DNA from: Pseudomonas sp. CC120222-01a
Lineage (GTDB): Bacteria; Pseudomonadota; Gammaproteobacteria; Pseudomonadales; Pseudomonadaceae
DNA: 64,000 bases
Direction of reading: 5' to 3'
Assembly (NCBI RefSeq): GCF_003097235.1
Contig: NZ_QEQQ01000004.1
Location: forward strand, 100,229-164,228
Below the pieces are notes generated by a model that saw nothing but the letters and a program-made list of their open reading frames with translations, was not told the origin of the DNA and did no database searches. Below, piece by piece: positions 1 through 9,926 of the stretch (within the stretch, counting starts at the first letter, position 1; each line of letters begins with the position of its first letter). The position numbers were made by a program, and so were the translations under genes.

Positions 1-12
1 AAGGAAGTAACC

Positions 13-1431
13 GTGGCCGCTGAAATCCAAGACAGCCGCTCCGCCCGCTTTGCCCTGCGCTGTTCCAACTGGGCTGAACGCTGGTTCCCCGACTCCTGGG
101 TATTCGCCGCCCTGGCCGTGCTGCTGGTGTGCATTGGCGCCCTGGCCATGGGCGCCAAGCCGACCGATACCGCCAAGGCCTTTGGCGATGGCTTCTGGAG
201 CCTGATCCCGTTCACCATGCAGATGGCCTTCGTGGTCATCGGCGGCTACGTGGTGGCCAGCTCGCCACCCGCCGCCAAGCTGATCGACCGCCTGGCGCGC
301 ATCCCCAAGAACGGCCGCTCGGCGGTGTGCTGGGTCGCGCTGATCTCGATGCTGGCCTCGCTGCTCAACTGGGGCTTGTCGCTGGTGTTCGGTGGCCTGC
401 TGGTCCGTGCCCTGGCCCGTCGCACCGAGCTGAAGATGGACTACCGCGCCGCCGGTGCCGCCGCCTACCTGGGCCTGGGGGCTGTGTGGGCGCTGGGCCT
501 GTCGTCCTCGGCCGCGCAGTTGCAGGCCAACCCGGCCAGTCTGCCGCCGTCGATCCTGTCGATCACCGGCGTGATCCCGTTCACCGAGACCATTTTCCTC
601 TGGCAGTCCGGCGTGATGCTGGCGGCCCTGGTGATCGTCTCGCTAGTGATCGCCTACGCCACGGCCCCCGGCCCAAACAGTGCGCGCAGCGCCGAAGACT
701 GTGGCGTCGACCCCAGCTTCACTGCGCCGCCGGCGCCCAAGCGTACCCGCCCGGGCGAATGGCTGGAACACAGCCCGATCCTGATCCTGATGCTGGTGGC
801 CCTCGCCGCTGGCTGGCTGTACCAGGAGTTCGCCACCAAACCGGCGATCACTGCGATTTCCGGGCTGAACACCTACAACCTGCTGTTCATCATGCTCGGG
901 GCCTTGCTCCACTGGCGCCCGCGCAGCTTCCTCGATGCCGTGGCGCGCGCCGTGCCGACCACCACCGGGGTGCTGATCCAGTTCCCGCTGTATGGCTCGA
1001 TTGCTGCGATCCTCACCCAGGTCAAAGGTGTGGATGAGCAGACCCTGGCCCATCACATCTCGCTGTTCTTCACCCAGATCGCCACCCATGACACCTACGC
1101 GCTGCTGATGGGCGTGTATTCCGCGGTGCTGGGCTTCTTCATCCCGTCGGGCGGTGGCAAGTGGATCATCGAAGCGCCGTACGTGATGCTGGTGGCCAAC
1201 GACCTGAAATATCATCTGGGCTGGGCGGTGCAGATCTACAACGCCGCCGAGGCGCTGCCGAACCTGATCAACCCGTTCTACATGCTGCCGCTGCTGGGCG
1301 TGCTGGGGCTCAAGGCGCGTGATCTGATCGGTTTTTCGTTCGTCCAGTTGCTGGTGCATGTGCCGCTGGTACTGGTGTTGCTGTGGGCACTGGGTACCAC
1401 GTTGCAGTATGTGCCGCCAGTTTTGCCTTGA
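13..1431 (+). CDS. AtoE/TIGR00366-type short-chain fatty acid transporter
   Basis: A 472-residue polytopic inner-membrane protein, the usual size for the AtoE (short-chain fatty acid uptake) family. Hydrophobic segments run almost throughout, starting near residue 27 (WVFAALAVLLVCIGALAMGA), with a polar linker near residues 215-250. The motif GFFIPSGGGKWIIEAPYV near residues 375-392 is characteristic of the family. The start is GTG at 13, preceded by AAGGAAG at the very left edge, so the ribosome site is in the window but any promoter or upstream partner genes (often acetoacetate or hydroxybutyrate metabolism) are not. The exact substrate is inferred from family only. Confidence 0.88.
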   Translation: MAAEIQDSRSARFALRCSNWAERWFPDSWVFAALAVLLVCIGALAMGAKPTDTAKAFGDGFWSLIPFTMQMAFVVIGGYVVASSPPAAKLIDRLARIPKNGRSAVCWVALISMLASLLNWGLSLVFGGLLVRALARRTELKMDYRAAGAAAYLGLGAVWALGLSSSAAQLQANPASLPPSILSITGVIPFTETIFLWQSGVMLAALVIVSLVIAYATAPGPNSARSAEDCGVDPSFTAPPAPKRTRPGEWLEHSPILILMLVALAAGWLYQEFATKPAITAISGLNTYNLLFIMLGALLHWRPRSFLDAVARAVPTTTGVLIQFPLYGSIAAILTQVKGVDEQTLAHHISLFFTQIATHDTYALLMGVYSAVLGFFIPSGGGKWIIEAPYVMLVANDLKYHLGWAVQIYNAAEALPNLINPFYMLPLLGVLGLKARDLIGFSFVQLLVHVPLVLVLLWALGTTLQYVPPVLP

Positions 1432-1443
1432 GAACCAGACAAA

Positions 1444-1501
1444 AATCACCGATAGCGTGATCAGATTTGGATACGTCATCTGATTACGACTGCCGGTGAT
1501 T
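1444..1501. repeat. nested inverted repeat after the AtoE-type gene
   Basis: Outer 8-bp perfect arms AATCACCG (1444-1451) and CGGTGATT (1494-1501) enclose an inner stem of 10 bp with one mismatch (1457-1466 with 1478-1487). It has no T-tract, so it is not a classical intrinsic terminator. It lies exactly where base composition changes from GC-rich to AT-rich at the edge of the MBL-fold gene. Confidence 0.45.
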
Positions 1502-1528
1502 CGATCAAAGGTAAGGTTCTTATGATTT

Positions 1529-2593
1529 TTAAATGAACTCAATAAGTTTTGCGGCAACAACCCCCGTACTCTGTTTCTTCAATACTGCGCGCTCTTTGAT
1601 TACATTGTTTGTGTAGAACGTATTGACTCTCATGCTATCAAGGAGGTCGATCACTTCATGGTGTGGGTGAGGATCTCTGGATCGGCCGAACTTTCTATTG
1701 TTGTGGCTAACGATGGCGTAGCACGGTGAGATGTTTTTGAGAATGGCGGACGTCAGATTTTCCCTGCTCCCGTGATGTGGCACTTTCAAAATGTTGGCGG
1801 AAATATCGGTCCCATTGTCCAGCAGTCGGTTGAAAACATGCTGGTCGGCATCGCCCGTGAAAAGCCAACTGTGCCCATGACCTTGATGCCTGAAGACGAT
1901 GCTTGCCTGATTGGCGGTAAGTGCCAAATGTTTCTTTATATGGTAGTCGGCGTTCCCTTTAGGTTGTCGGGAAAGGTCGTCGGCCAAACCAGTGAAAAAC
2001 ATATGTACGAATTCAATCGCGCGTTCTCGATACTCTAAATCATCATTGGGCAGCAATGGCGGATTGTAATCAATGATCGCTTGTGTCGGCAGGTCGATTC
2101 CAAGTTCTCCCAACATATTCAGGGCTCTGAAAATGTCTCCTTCCAGCGTCTGGAACGGGAGCGCATGTTTAATTTCTTCGACATTTGAAGGGGGGTTCAA
2201 AACGGTGGCGTGATCGCAGAGCATTTTCCCTTCGGCAACGAAAGTCACCTTCTTGAGCTTTGCGATTCTCCTCCAGTCTGGAGTCTTGATGTCTGACTTG
2301 AGAGCGTTACCCAGAAATTTTGCAATCCTGGTCACTTCTGGAAGGTAGTAAGGGATTATCAGTTCACTCACCATGCTGGCCCTTAGCAGCGCCGGAAGGC
2401 CTCCCATGTGGTCTTCGTGCGAGTGGGTGATCATCACAACATACCGTTTTGGGGGGATACGCGTGGCAACCTTCGCTTTTGCGGTGCCCGTATCGATCAA
2501 TAGCGGTTCCTGACTGCGCATGCACGCCGCAGGGGAAAAAAGAAATGCATCACCTTGTCCAACATTCAAAACCTTAAGCACTGTGCTCTCCAT
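1529..2593 (-). CDS. ComEC-like MBL-fold metallo-hydrolase, soluble, orphan
   Basis: A 354-residue protein resembling the isolated metallo-beta-lactamase domain of ComEC/Rec2. Seen in the sequence: the metal-binding signature THSHEDHMGG near residues 56-65, GDADQH near 247, and a C-terminal PHHGS motif near 272 followed by HPHHE. No signal peptide or transmembrane segment is present, unlike full ComEC, so the protein should be cytoplasmic. Family members hydrolyse phosphodiester or other ester bonds; the substrate here is unknown. Codon use and base composition are clearly more AT-rich than the flanks, and no partner gene overlaps it, which suggests horizontal acquisition. Stand-alone proteins of this kind are also found in defence islands, but nothing adjacent supports that role here. 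Confidence 0.8.
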   Translation of the reverse strand: MESTVLKVLNVGQGDAFLFSPAACMRSQEPLLIDTGTAKAKVATRIPPKRYVVMITHSHEDHMGGLPALLRASMVSELIIPYYLPEVTRIAKFLGNALKSDIKTPDWRRIAKLKKVTFVAEGKMLCDHATVLNPPSNVEEIKHALPFQTLEGDIFRALNMLGELGIDLPTQAIIDYNPPLLPNDDLEYRERAIEFVHMFFTGLADDLSRQPKGNADYHIKKHLALTANQASIVFRHQGHGHSWLFTGDADQHVFNRLLDNGTDISANILKVPHHGSRENLTSAILKNISPCYAIVSHNNRKFGRSRDPHPHHEVIDLLDSMRVNTFYTNNVIKERAVLKKQSTGVVAAKLIEFI

Positions 2594-2740
2594 ACACGCT
2601 ATTGCAGATACCGCACCCTACAATACTCAAGGTGATATCGTTGCGCTATCACTGGCGTCCTTCAATGGCCAAAAATTTGCTTGTGACCTAACGTGGCTGG
2701 AAATGTAATTACTAGCAGACGCAACCTGGAAGACAGACTT

Positions 2741-3568
2741 ATGATCGAGGTATCGCGGTTCTGGCGGGATCCGGCATTGCCCTTCGTCGAAGCCCGGCGC
2801 GTGGGGGATGGGCGCAAGGTCTGTTATGCCGCCCATTCCCACGAGAGCTTTTCCATCGGCGTGATCACCAGTGGTTGCAACACCTACCTGAACGGCGACA
2901 GCCACGTCGAGGTGATGGCCGGTACCACGGTACTGATGAACCCAGGTGTGGTGCATAGCTGCAACCCGATCGCCGGCCAGCCCTGGTCGTACCTGATGCT
3001 GTTCATCGACCTGCCGTGGCTGCAGGCCCGGGGCTTCATACTGCCAGTGCAGACAGTCAGCACTTCGCCGGGGTTGTACAGCCGCTTGCTGCAGCTGTTT
3101 GCCGACCTGTTCGACAACGAGCTGGCCGACCGTGAAGATCGCCTGGAGCGTTTTTTGGGCGACCTCCCACGCTATTTGCAGCCATTGGCAGATGAGGCGC
3201 GAATGGACCATCCGCAACTGGACGCGGCAGCGGCGTTCATCCGGGCTCACCGCACAGACCCGCTGAGCCTTGAGGATGTCTGCGCGGCCTGCGGCTTGTC
3301 GCGCTCTTATTTGATCCGGGCCTTCCGCCAGCGCTTTGGCCTGACGCCACACGGTTATCTGCTGGATCAACGGGTACAGCATGCGCGGGCGCTATTGCGC
3401 AAGGGAAGGGCAATCGCCGAGGTGGCGCAGGAGGCGGGGTTCGCCGATCAGGCGCACCTGCAGCGGGCGTTCAAGCAGCACCTGGCGGCGACACCTGGGC
3501 ATTACCGCGATGCAGTGCCGGCCCCTTCGCGGCTAAAGCCGCTCCCACAGGTACAGCGCCGCACTTGA
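2741..3568 (+). CDS. AraC-family transcriptional regulator
   Basis: A 275-residue regulator with an N-terminal cupin-type ligand domain (residues about 15-105, including AHSHESFSIGVI) and a C-terminal double helix-turn-helix (about 165-262: LSLEDVCAACGLSRSYLIRAF and a second helix pair ending GFADQAHLQRAFKQH). ATG 2741 is preferred; an in-frame GTG at 2693 would add 16 residues of AT-rich leader that do not resemble the family. The last 18 or so codons are read from a REP palindrome and the stop falls in the spacer of the REP pair. The convergent LysE-type exporter next door is a plausible but unproven target. Confidence 0.87.
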   Translation: MIEVSRFWRDPALPFVEARRVGDGRKVCYAAHSHESFSIGVITSGCNTYLNGDSHVEVMAGTTVLMNPGVVHSCNPIAGQPWSYLMLFIDLPWLQARGFILPVQTVSTSPGLYSRLLQLFADLFDNELADREDRLERFLGDLPRYLQPLADEARMDHPQLDAAAAFIRAHRTDPLSLEDVCAACGLSRSYLIRAFRQRFGLTPHGYLLDQRVQHARALLRKGRAIAEVAQEAGFADQAHLQRAFKQHLAATPGHYRDAVPAPSRLKPLPQVQRRT

Positions 3569-3616
3569 GCATAGTGATACCCCTGTGGGAGCGGCTTCAG
3601 CCGCGAAGAGGCCGGC
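3517..3616. repeat. inverted REP pair (REP 1)
   Basis: Two oppositely oriented copies of the P. putida-type REP element (about 3517-3550 and 3582-3616) share the core CTCCCACAG/CTGTGGGAG and a GCGGCT..AGCCGC stem, with about 30 bp between them. The left copy is inside the 3' end of the AraC gene. The pair sits between two convergent genes, a usual location, where it may stop transcription or stabilise mRNA ends. Confidence 0.9.
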
Positions 3617-3626
3617 ACTGGCGATA

Positions 3627-4208
3627 TCAAACCAGCAGATAAACCGCACTCCCCACCAGCAACACCGCCAGCCCACGGTTCAGCAACCGTAGATACCGCG
3701 GCTCCCGCAGATACTGACGGATCACACTGCCGGCCCAAGCCCAGCAGGCTACCGAAACGAAACAGATCGGCCCGTAGATCCAGGTGAACAACCACAGCAG
3801 TTGCTGTTCGCCACCGGTATAGGCACCCACGCCCGCCACCGCCGCCAGCCAGGCCTTGGGGTTCAGCCATTGCATCGCCGCACCCTGCCAGGCCGAAGGT
3901 GCACGCTGCTCATCTGAGCCACCCAGCTGGCCATCGTCGCTGGCCAGCTTCCAGGCCATGTACAGCAGAAACGCCACGCCTCCCCAATGCAGCGCCACGC
4001 CAAGCAACGGCCAGCTTAACAGCAGCTCGTGCAAGCCCAGGCCAACCAGCACCAGCAGCAGGCAGAAGCCCAGCGTCGCGCCCGTCACATGCCACAGGCT
4101 CGCCCGCAGGCCATGACGGGCACCGCTGCCGAGGGCAACGATATTGACCGGCCCCGGAGAAATCGAAGCGGCTAGGGCGAATGCGGCCATGGAAAGGGAC
4201 AGGCTCAT
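3627..4208 (-). CDS. LysE/RhtB-family amino-acid exporter
   Basis: A 193-residue membrane protein with about six hydrophobic segments. The start ATG 4208 gives the family N-terminus with the hallmark motif ASISPGPVNIVALGSG at residues 11-26. Near residue 119 the second signature QWLNPKAWLAAVAGVG is visible. Family members export amino acids or homoserine-like metabolites by proton exchange. The upstream in-frame extension to 4367 is AT-rich and lacks family character, so it was not included. It converges on the AraC gene, with a REP pair between the 3' ends. Confidence 0.87.
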   Translation of the reverse strand: MSLSLSMAAFALAASISPGPVNIVALGSGARHGLRASLWHVTGATLGFCLLLVLVGLGLHELLLSWPLLGVALHWGGVAFLLYMAWKLASDDGQLGGSDEQRAPSAWQGAAMQWLNPKAWLAAVAGVGAYTGGEQQLLWLFTWIYGPICFVSVACWAWAGSVIRQYLREPRYLRLLNRGLAVLLVGSAVYLLV

Positions 4209-4467
4209 GTTCCGTAACTCCTGGTGTATGTCGAAGCCGCCATCCTGCTGCCTCAAGCACCATGGGTATTGAAGAAAAGTCCCCTGAACGTGGTTACAGG
4301 TTTTGTAATAGTTTCGCGCTATCAGAAAAACCTGCTGTGCTTGTAGGATCGTCTTCCCTATTTTCAATCAAGGTCTATATGAGCACCTTCGCGGAGCCCC
4401 CCAGTCCCCGGCCTTCCCGGCCATCCCCCCTTCGTCCTCGTGACGCTTCTTTCGTGAGTACCCGCTA

Positions 4468-6039
4468 ATGGAATGGCTAGCCGATCCCACGGCCTGGCTA
4501 GGCCTGCTGACGCTTATCGTCCTCGAACTGGTGCTCGGCATCGACAACCTGGTGTTCATCGCCATCCTTGCCGACAAGCTGCCGCCGCATCAGCGCGACC
4601 GCGCGCGGGTCATCGGTCTGAGCCTGGCGCTGATCATGCGTCTGGGCCTGCTGGCCAGTATCTCGTGGATGGTCACCCTGACCGCGCCGCTGTTCGAGGT
4701 GTTCGGCAAGAGCTTCTCCGGCCGTGACCTGATCATGCTCTTCGGTGGTGTGTTCCTGCTGTTCAAGGCCACCATGGAGTTGCACGAGCGCCTGGAAGGG
4801 CATGTCACCCAGGCTACGGGTGCCGTGCGTCATGCCTTGTTCTGGCCGATCGTGGCGCAGATCGTCGTGCTTGACGCGGTGTTCTCGCTGGACGCAGTGA
4901 TTACGGCTGTAGGCATGGTCGAAGAACTGTCGGTGATGATGATCGCGGTGATCTTCTCGATCGGCATCATGATCGTCGCCAGCAAGCCGCTGACCCGCTT
5001 CGTCAATGCCCACCCGACGGTCATCATGCTGTGTCTGGGCTTCCTGATGATGATCGGTTTCAGCCTGACCGCCGAAGGCCTGGGTTTCCACATCCCGAAA
5101 GGCTACCTGTACGCGGCCATCGGCTTCTCGATCCTCATCGAGCTGTTCAACCAGCTGGCCCGTGCCCGCCGCAAGCGCAGCCTGCAGCAGCACCGACCAC
5201 TGCGTGAACGTACTGCGCATGCCGTGCTGCGGCTGCTGGGTGGCCGCCGGGTCGAGGCTGACGAGGTGGGCGAAGAAATCGCCGACCTGGTCGAAGGTGG
5301 CGAGGAGCAGGTGCTTTTCGATCGCCGTGAGCGGGTGATGATCAGCGGCGTGCTGAACCTGGCCGAGCGGCCGATCCGTACAGTGATGACCGCACGTGCC
5401 GAAGTCGACGTGATTGACCTGGCGCAACCCGAGCACGCCATCACCGAAGCGCTGGCCAACTCGCCGTACTCGCGCCTGCCGCTGATTCGCAACGGGCATA
5501 TCGAGGAACCGCTGGGCTTCGTGCACAAGAAGGAGCTGCTCAAGGAGCTGCTGTCCGGCAGCCAGCCGGACCTTGAACGCATGGCGCGGGCGCCGTTGAA
5601 CCTGCTGGAGAGCTTCAGCATCCTCAACGCCCTGGAGCAGATGCGCAGCCAGTCGACGCACATTGCTTTCGTGATCAACGAGTTCGGTGATTTCACCGGT
5701 TTGCTGACCATGACCGACATCCTTGAGTCGATCGCCGGTGAGTTGCCGGATGCCAGCGAGGTTGAAGGCCCGGCGATCGTTGAGGAAGGTGGCAGTTTTG
5801 TCGTCAGTGGCGCCCTGAACCTGAGCCAGGTCCAGGCGCGTACAGGCTTCAGCGCCCGCGCCACCGAGGACTACCAGACCCTGGCGGGCCTGGTGATGAG
5901 CTTGCTGGACCGCCTGCCAGTGGTGGGTGACCAGCTGGCCTGGAATGGCTGGAGCATGACCGTGGTGGCGGTGGAGGAACGCCGGGTGCGCCAGGTGCGC
6001 CTTACACCGAGCGCCGACGCTGGCGCAGCAGGTGCTTGA
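4468..6039 (+). CDS. TerC-type membrane protein with CBS pair and CorC/HlyC domain
   Basis: A 523-residue two-part protein of the YoaE/YegH type. Residues 1-235 are a TerC domain with about seven membrane segments and acidic intramembrane motifs ([12 protein letters not shown] near 20, [16 protein letters not shown] near 135). A basic linker follows ([10 protein letters not shown]). Residues about 300-425 carry a CBS-domain pair ([36 protein letters not shown]), and residues about 440-520 are a CorC/HlyC transporter-associated domain. Such proteins are linked to metal (manganese, tellurite) handling, but the transported species is not established. The 3' end overlaps the convergent RarD-type gene by 38 bp. 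The ribosome site upstream of ATG 4468 is weak. Confidence 0.88.
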   Translation: MEWLADPTAWLGLLTLIVLELVLGIDNLVFIAILADKLPPHQRDRARVIGLSLALIMRLGLLASISWMVTLTAPLFEVFGKSFSGRDLIMLFGGVFLLFKATMELHERLEGHVTQATGAVRHALFWPIVAQIVVLDAVFSLDAVITAVGMVEELSVMMIAVIFSIGIMIVASKPLTRFVNAHPTVIMLCLGFLMMIGFSLTAEGLGFHIPKGYLYAAIGFSILIELFNQLARARRKRSLQQHRPLRERTAHAVLRLLGGRRVEADEVGEEIADLVEGGEEQVLFDRRERVMISGVLNLAERPIRTVMTARAEVDVIDLAQPEHAITEALANSPYSRLPLIRNGHIEEPLGFVHKKELLKELLSGSQPDLERMARAPLNLLESFSILNALEQMRSQSTHIAFVINEFGDFTGLLTMTDILESIAGELPDASEVEGPAIVEEGGSFVVSGALNLSQVQARTGFSARATEDYQTLAGLVMSLLDRLPVVGDQLAWNGWSMTVVAVEERRVRQVRLTPSADAGAAGA

Positions 6040-6889
6040 AGCCTTCGAGCACCAGCACCAGCACCGCGGCCCAGATTGGCAGGTAGGTCAGCCACTGATC
6101 CGGGCCGATGGTTTCGCCCAGCAGCAGGGCGACGCCCACCAGCAACACCGGCTCGACGTAGCTGAGCAGGCCGAACAGGCTGAACGGCAACAGGCGGCTG
6201 GCCAGTACGTAGGCGATCAGTGCACAGGCGCTGATCGCCCCCAACAGCGGGATTAGCCCGTAGAGGCCGGGGTGCTGCTGCAGGTCGGCCGTGGACAACG
6301 GCCCTTGGGTGACGAAATAAACAGCCCAGGGCAGCAACAGGCACATGTCGCACCACAGGCCACCGAGGTGGTCGGTGCGGCAGCGTCGGCGCAACACAAA
6401 GTAGATCGGGTAGCCGATCGTCACCAGCAAGGTTTCCCAGGCGAAGCTGCCATTCTGGTACAGCTCGTGGCCGACGCCCAGCGCGGCGCAGCTGACCGCC
6501 ACTTTCTGCAGGCGTGACAGGCGCTCGCCATACACCAGGCGCCCGGTCAGCACCATCGCCAGCGGCAGCAGGAAATAGCCCATCGACACTTCCAGGCTAC
6601 GCCCGTGCAGCGGCGCCCAGAGGAACAGCCACAGCTGCACCCCCATCAACCACGAAGTACCGACCATGCCCAGCAGCAGGATTGGCGTCTGACGTACGCG
6701 GGCGAGCAGTTCGCCGACGCGTTTCCAGTCTTTGCTGATCCACATGAACAGGGTGAGGCAGGGCAGGGTGAGCAAGGTGCGCCAGCCAAAGATCTCTTCG
6801 CCATCGAGCGGCGACAGCAAGGAGGTATAGAAATACATCACAGCGAACAGACAGGACGCCATGACCGACGAAATAATGCCTTTTGACAC
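6002..6889 (-). CDS. EamA/RarD-family DMT transporter
   Basis: A 295-residue, roughly ten-segment membrane protein of the drug/metabolite transporter superfamily. It resembles RarD: N-terminus [19 protein letters not shown], the segment [18 protein letters not shown], and a second half with [20 protein letters not shown] and [24 protein letters not shown] motifs. The substrate is unknown. The C-terminus runs 38 bp into the 3' end of the convergent TerC/CBS gene, so the two mRNAs are antisense to one another there. Confidence 0.84.
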   Translation of the reverse strand: MSKGIISSVMASCLFAVMYFYTSLLSPLDGEEIFGWRTLLTLPCLTLFMWISKDWKRVGELLARVRQTPILLLGMVGTSWLMGVQLWLFLWAPLHGRSLEVSMGYFLLPLAMVLTGRLVYGERLSRLQKVAVSCAALGVGHELYQNGSFAWETLLVTIGYPIYFVLRRRCRTDHLGGLWCDMCLLLPWAVYFVTQGPLSTADLQQHPGLYGLIPLLGAISACALIAYVLASRLLPFSLFGLLSYVEPVLLVGVALLLGETIGPDQWLTYLPIWAAVLVLVLEGFKHLLRQRRRSV

Positions 6890-6921
6890 GAATGCCTCGG
6901 ATAAGGGAGTGAGCGGGTGGA

Positions 6922-8508
6922 TCAGCCGCGCATGATCTCAGGGGCCGCGTCCTGCGGCAACCGCGCGACACCCGGATGGGTGGCGAGTGCCTTGAGGAAA
7001 TCAGCGGCCGGCATTGGCCGGGCAAACAGGTAACCTTGCTGGAAGTCCACCCCGCTGCGTGCCAGGTAGTCACGTTGGACGTCGGTTTCTACCCCTTCGG
7101 CGACGATGCCCAGGCCCAGCTTGGCGGACAGCTCGATGATGCTGTCGAGAATGTGCTGCGACAACGCGTCGCCACCGATCATGGCCACGAAGCTCTGGTC
7201 GATCTTCAGGTAATCGACCTTGAACTGGCGCAGGTAGTTGAGGCTCGACTGGCCGGTACCGAAGTCATCCAGGGCGATCATCACCCCCATCTCATGCAGC
7301 TTGGCGAACAGCTCGAGGGCTACCGGGGTGGCTTCGAGCAGCTTGCGCTCGGTCAGCTCCAGGGTCAGCCGTACCCGCCCAGGGGGGAAATGCTGGAGGA
7401 AGGTCTGGCAGTCGTCGAGCAGGCTCAGGTCGCGGCAGTGGTCGGCGGTAATGTTGATGCCAATGTGGAAGCCGTCTTCCAGCAGCGCGGAGTAGGGCGC
7501 CAGGCTCTGCGCTGTGTGTAGCATCAGGGCCCGGGTCATGGCGACGATCTGGCCGCTGTGTTCGGCGTAGGGGATGAACAGGTCGGGGCGCACCAGGCCT
7601 TCACGGGGATGGTTCCAGCGCATCAGTACTTCAGCCCCGGCCCAGCGGTAGTCACCCTTGCGCACCACCGGCTGGAAATACGGCAAGAACTCGTCCGCCT
7701 CCAGGGCCCGCTGCAGTTCGGCCCTGGGCGAGCTGGCCCGGCGAATCTGCCAGCGGCAAACACAGCCGGCCACTACACCGAGCACCAGCAGCAGGCTGAG
7801 CAGGGCGGGGTAGTGGCTGCGCAGCACCTCACCTTGTTTGCCGGCCTCGTAGCCACCGTGCACGCTGAACGGGTAGCGGGTAGAGCCCAGGGTCACATCG
7901 GCGGCGGCGGCTGTCGGTGGGGCACCGCTGTGCACCACGCCGTCCTTGCCCATCCAGGCATTGCCGACACGCAGTTGCAGCGCTTCCTCCGGGCCGATCA
8001 GGCGCAATGCGGTAAGCAGATGATCGCCGTCCACGGTAATGATGGCACCACGGTCACCGTCGCTGGCCCGATAGACCAGCAGGGCATGGCCCGGTGTAAC
8101 CGAGTTGCCATCCATCAGCCACAGCCGGCCATCGGTGTAGTCATTGGCCTCGACCTGTTCGTCGAAGTCGCCGAACAGCGAGCTGCAGTAGAGGTTATGG
8201 TGCTGGAAGAGGTTGGTCGAGCGCACGAAGGCATTGCGCGTGACCTGGCTGCGCAAGGCCAGCTGGGCGTCCGCGCAGGGGGTACCGGCCAGTGGCAGCA
8301 AGGCCTGCGCGGCATTGGCCAAGTTGTCTAGAATGTGATCGACATGCTCGACCACCTGGCGCGTGGTCGCCTGGCTGCTGACGCGCAGTTCGCGATCGAT
8401 CTGCCAGTTCATCACCGCCAGGCCACAGGCAATCGGCACCACGCCGACGATCCAGGGCAGGAGCGTGCGCCAGCTCCAGCGAGCGGGGCGTTTGACCGTG
8501 AGGGGCAT
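6922..8508 (-). CDS. CSS-motif EAL-domain cyclic-di-GMP phosphodiesterase
   Basis: A 528-residue inner-membrane protein. An N-terminal transmembrane helix (about 15-35) is followed by a periplasmic CSS-motif sensor (conserved Cys in TPCADAQ and YCSSLFGDFDE), a second helix near 235-255, and an EAL domain from about 270 to 510. EAL catalytic features are visible: AEVLMRW (EVL in place of EAL), NITADHCRD, LDDFGTGQSSLNYLR and KIDQSF, then AEGVET. CSS-EAL proteins sense periplasmic redox state through the cysteines and hydrolyse c-di-GMP, favouring motility over biofilm. ATG 8508 is chosen over the upstream in-frame start because AGGAAG lies about 11 nt before it. Confidence 0.88.
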   Translation of the reverse strand: MPLTVKRPARWSWRTLLPWIVGVVPIACGLAVMNWQIDRELRVSSQATTRQVVEHVDHILDNLANAAQALLPLAGTPCADAQLALRSQVTRNAFVRSTNLFQHHNLYCSSLFGDFDEQVEANDYTDGRLWLMDGNSVTPGHALLVYRASDGDRGAIITVDGDHLLTALRLIGPEEALQLRVGNAWMGKDGVVHSGAPPTAAAADVTLGSTRYPFSVHGGYEAGKQGEVLRSHYPALLSLLLVLGVVAGCVCRWQIRRASSPRAELQRALEADEFLPYFQPVVRKGDYRWAGAEVLMRWNHPREGLVRPDLFIPYAEHSGQIVAMTRALMLHTAQSLAPYSALLEDGFHIGINITADHCRDLSLLDDCQTFLQHFPPGRVRLTLELTERKLLEATPVALELFAKLHEMGVMIALDDFGTGQSSLNYLRQFKVDYLKIDQSFVAMIGGDALSQHILDSIIELSAKLGLGIVAEGVETDVQRDYLARSGVDFQQGYLFARPMPAADFLKALATHPGVARLPQDAAPEIMRG

Positions 8509-8810
8509 GCTTGGGTGATCTTCCTGATGACTGACGTGCTGAGGATAGCCGTTTGTCGGCGCAGGTGGCGAACTAATGCGCGACAAAGCTATTTACGCAA
8601 TGTAGAATCGATTTACGAATACAACAATAAGGTCCTTCGTTTCTGAAGGGTCAACCCCCGCCGAGAATGGGTCCATATGACATACCATGGGTTCAAGCTG
8701 ATCATTGGTGACTTCCTCGCCCGCAGCGTGCGCGGTATCCCGTGCTCTCCACCATTGCCGTTCCACATCCTACGCATTCATTAAATTTCGCTGCAGATGA
8801 GGGTACGAAC
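8509..8810. other. divergent intergenic region between the CSS-EAL gene and hppD
   Basis: About 300 bp without a credible gene. The part from about 8580 to 8640 is AT-rich (TTTACGCAATGTAGAATCG) and probably holds the promoters. GATGAGGG at about 8796-8803 is the likely hppD ribosome site. No confident operator was recognised. Confidence 0.4.
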
Positions 8811-9887
8811 ATGGCTGATATCTTTGACAATCCAATGGGCCTGATGGGCTTCGAATTCATCGAACTGGCCTCGCCGACGCCAGGCGTGCTGGAGCCGGTA
8901 TTCCAGATACTCGGTTTCACAAAGGTCGCAACTCACCGCTCCAAGGACGTGCACCTGTATCGCCAGGGCGGCATCAACCTGATCCTCAACAACGAGCCGA
9001 AGAGCATTGCATCCTACTTCGCGGCCGAGCATGGCCCGTCGGTGTGCGGCATGGCGTTCCGCGTGCGCAATGCCCACGAAGCCTATGCCCGGGCCCTGGA
9101 ACTGGGCGCCCAGCCGGTCGAGATCGAAACCGGCCCGATGGAATTGCGCCTGCCGGCCATCAAGGGTATCGGTGGGGCACCGCTGTACCTGATCGACCGT
9201 TTCGAGGAAGGCAGCTCGATCTACGATATCGACTTCAATTTCATCGAAGGCGTCGACCGTAACCCTCAAGGGGCAGGCCTGAAGATCATCGATCACCTGA
9301 CCCACAACGTCTATCGCGGGCGCATGGCTTATTGGGCCGGTTTCTACGAGAAGCTGTTCAACTTCCGCGAGATTCGCTACTTCGACATCAAGGGCGAGTA
9401 CACCGGCCTGACCTCCAAGGCCATGACCGCGCCTGACGGCATGATCCGCATTCCGCTCAATGAAGAGTCGTCCAAGGGCGCCGGGCAGATCGAAGAGTTC
9501 CTGATGCAGTTCAACGGCGAGGGTATCCAGCATGTGGCCTTCCTCACCGATGACCTGCTCAAGACCTGGGATGCACTCAAGGGCTTTGGCATGCGCTTCA
9601 TGACCGCACCGCCGCAAACCTATTACGAAATGCTCGAAGAGCGCCTGCCAGGGCATGGTGAGCCAGTCGACCAGTTGCAAGCTCGCGGCATCCTGCTGGA
9701 TGGCGCTTCCGAGCCAGGCGACAAGCGCCTGCTGCTGCAGATTTTCTCGGAAACGCTGCTCGGCCCGGTGTTCTTCGAATTCATCCAGCGCAAAGGTGAT
9801 GACGGCTTCGGTGAAGGCAACTTCAAGGCGCTGTTCGAGTCCATCGAGCGTGATCAGGTGCGCCGTGGCGTGCTCAATGCCGAATAA
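8811..9887 (+). CDS. hppD: 4-hydroxyphenylpyruvate dioxygenase
   Basis: Converts 4-hydroxyphenylpyruvate to homogentisate in tyrosine catabolism (also the route to pyomelanin); a cytosolic non-heme Fe(II) enzyme. From ATG 8811 the protein is 358 residues, matching the well-studied Pseudomonas enzyme. The iron ligands are present: His162 in DHLTHNV, His241 in IQHVAFL and Glu323 in FFEFIQR (one higher than mature-protein numbering). The N-terminus [18 protein letters not shown] is typical. The longer in-frame start at 8742 has no family support. The gene stands alone: no hmgA or tyrosine aminotransferase is adjacent, and both neighbours are CSS-motif membrane proteins. Confidence 0.97.
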   Translation: MADIFDNPMGLMGFEFIELASPTPGVLEPVFQILGFTKVATHRSKDVHLYRQGGINLILNNEPKSIASYFAAEHGPSVCGMAFRVRNAHEAYARALELGAQPVEIETGPMELRLPAIKGIGGAPLYLIDRFEEGSSIYDIDFNFIEGVDRNPQGAGLKIIDHLTHNVYRGRMAYWAGFYEKLFNFREIRYFDIKGEYTGLTSKAMTAPDGMIRIPLNEESSKGAGQIEEFLMQFNGEGIQHVAFLTDDLLKTWDALKGFGMRFMTAPPQTYYEMLEERLPGHGEPVDQLQARGILLDGASEPGDKRLLLQIFSETLLGPVFFEFIQRKGDDGFGEGNFKALFESIERDQVRRGVLNAE

Positions 9888-9894
9888 GTGAAAT

Positions 9895-9926
9895 GCAGCG
9901 CCGTCAGCCATTGTTGGCGGCGCTGC
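9895..9926. terminator. hairpin at the hppD / CSS-protein 3' junction
   Basis: GCAGCGCCG (9895-9903) pairs perfectly with CGGCGCTGC (9918-9926). It begins 8 bp after the hppD stop and lies inside the last codons of the convergent CSS gene. There is no T-run, so termination is plausible but not certain. Confidence 0.5.

Noticed and set aside
4360..4467. Possible yybP-ykoY manganese riboswitch ahead of the TerC-type gene
   Set aside because: TerC genes often carry one, but the conserved loop sequences and paired stems could not be identified in this leader.
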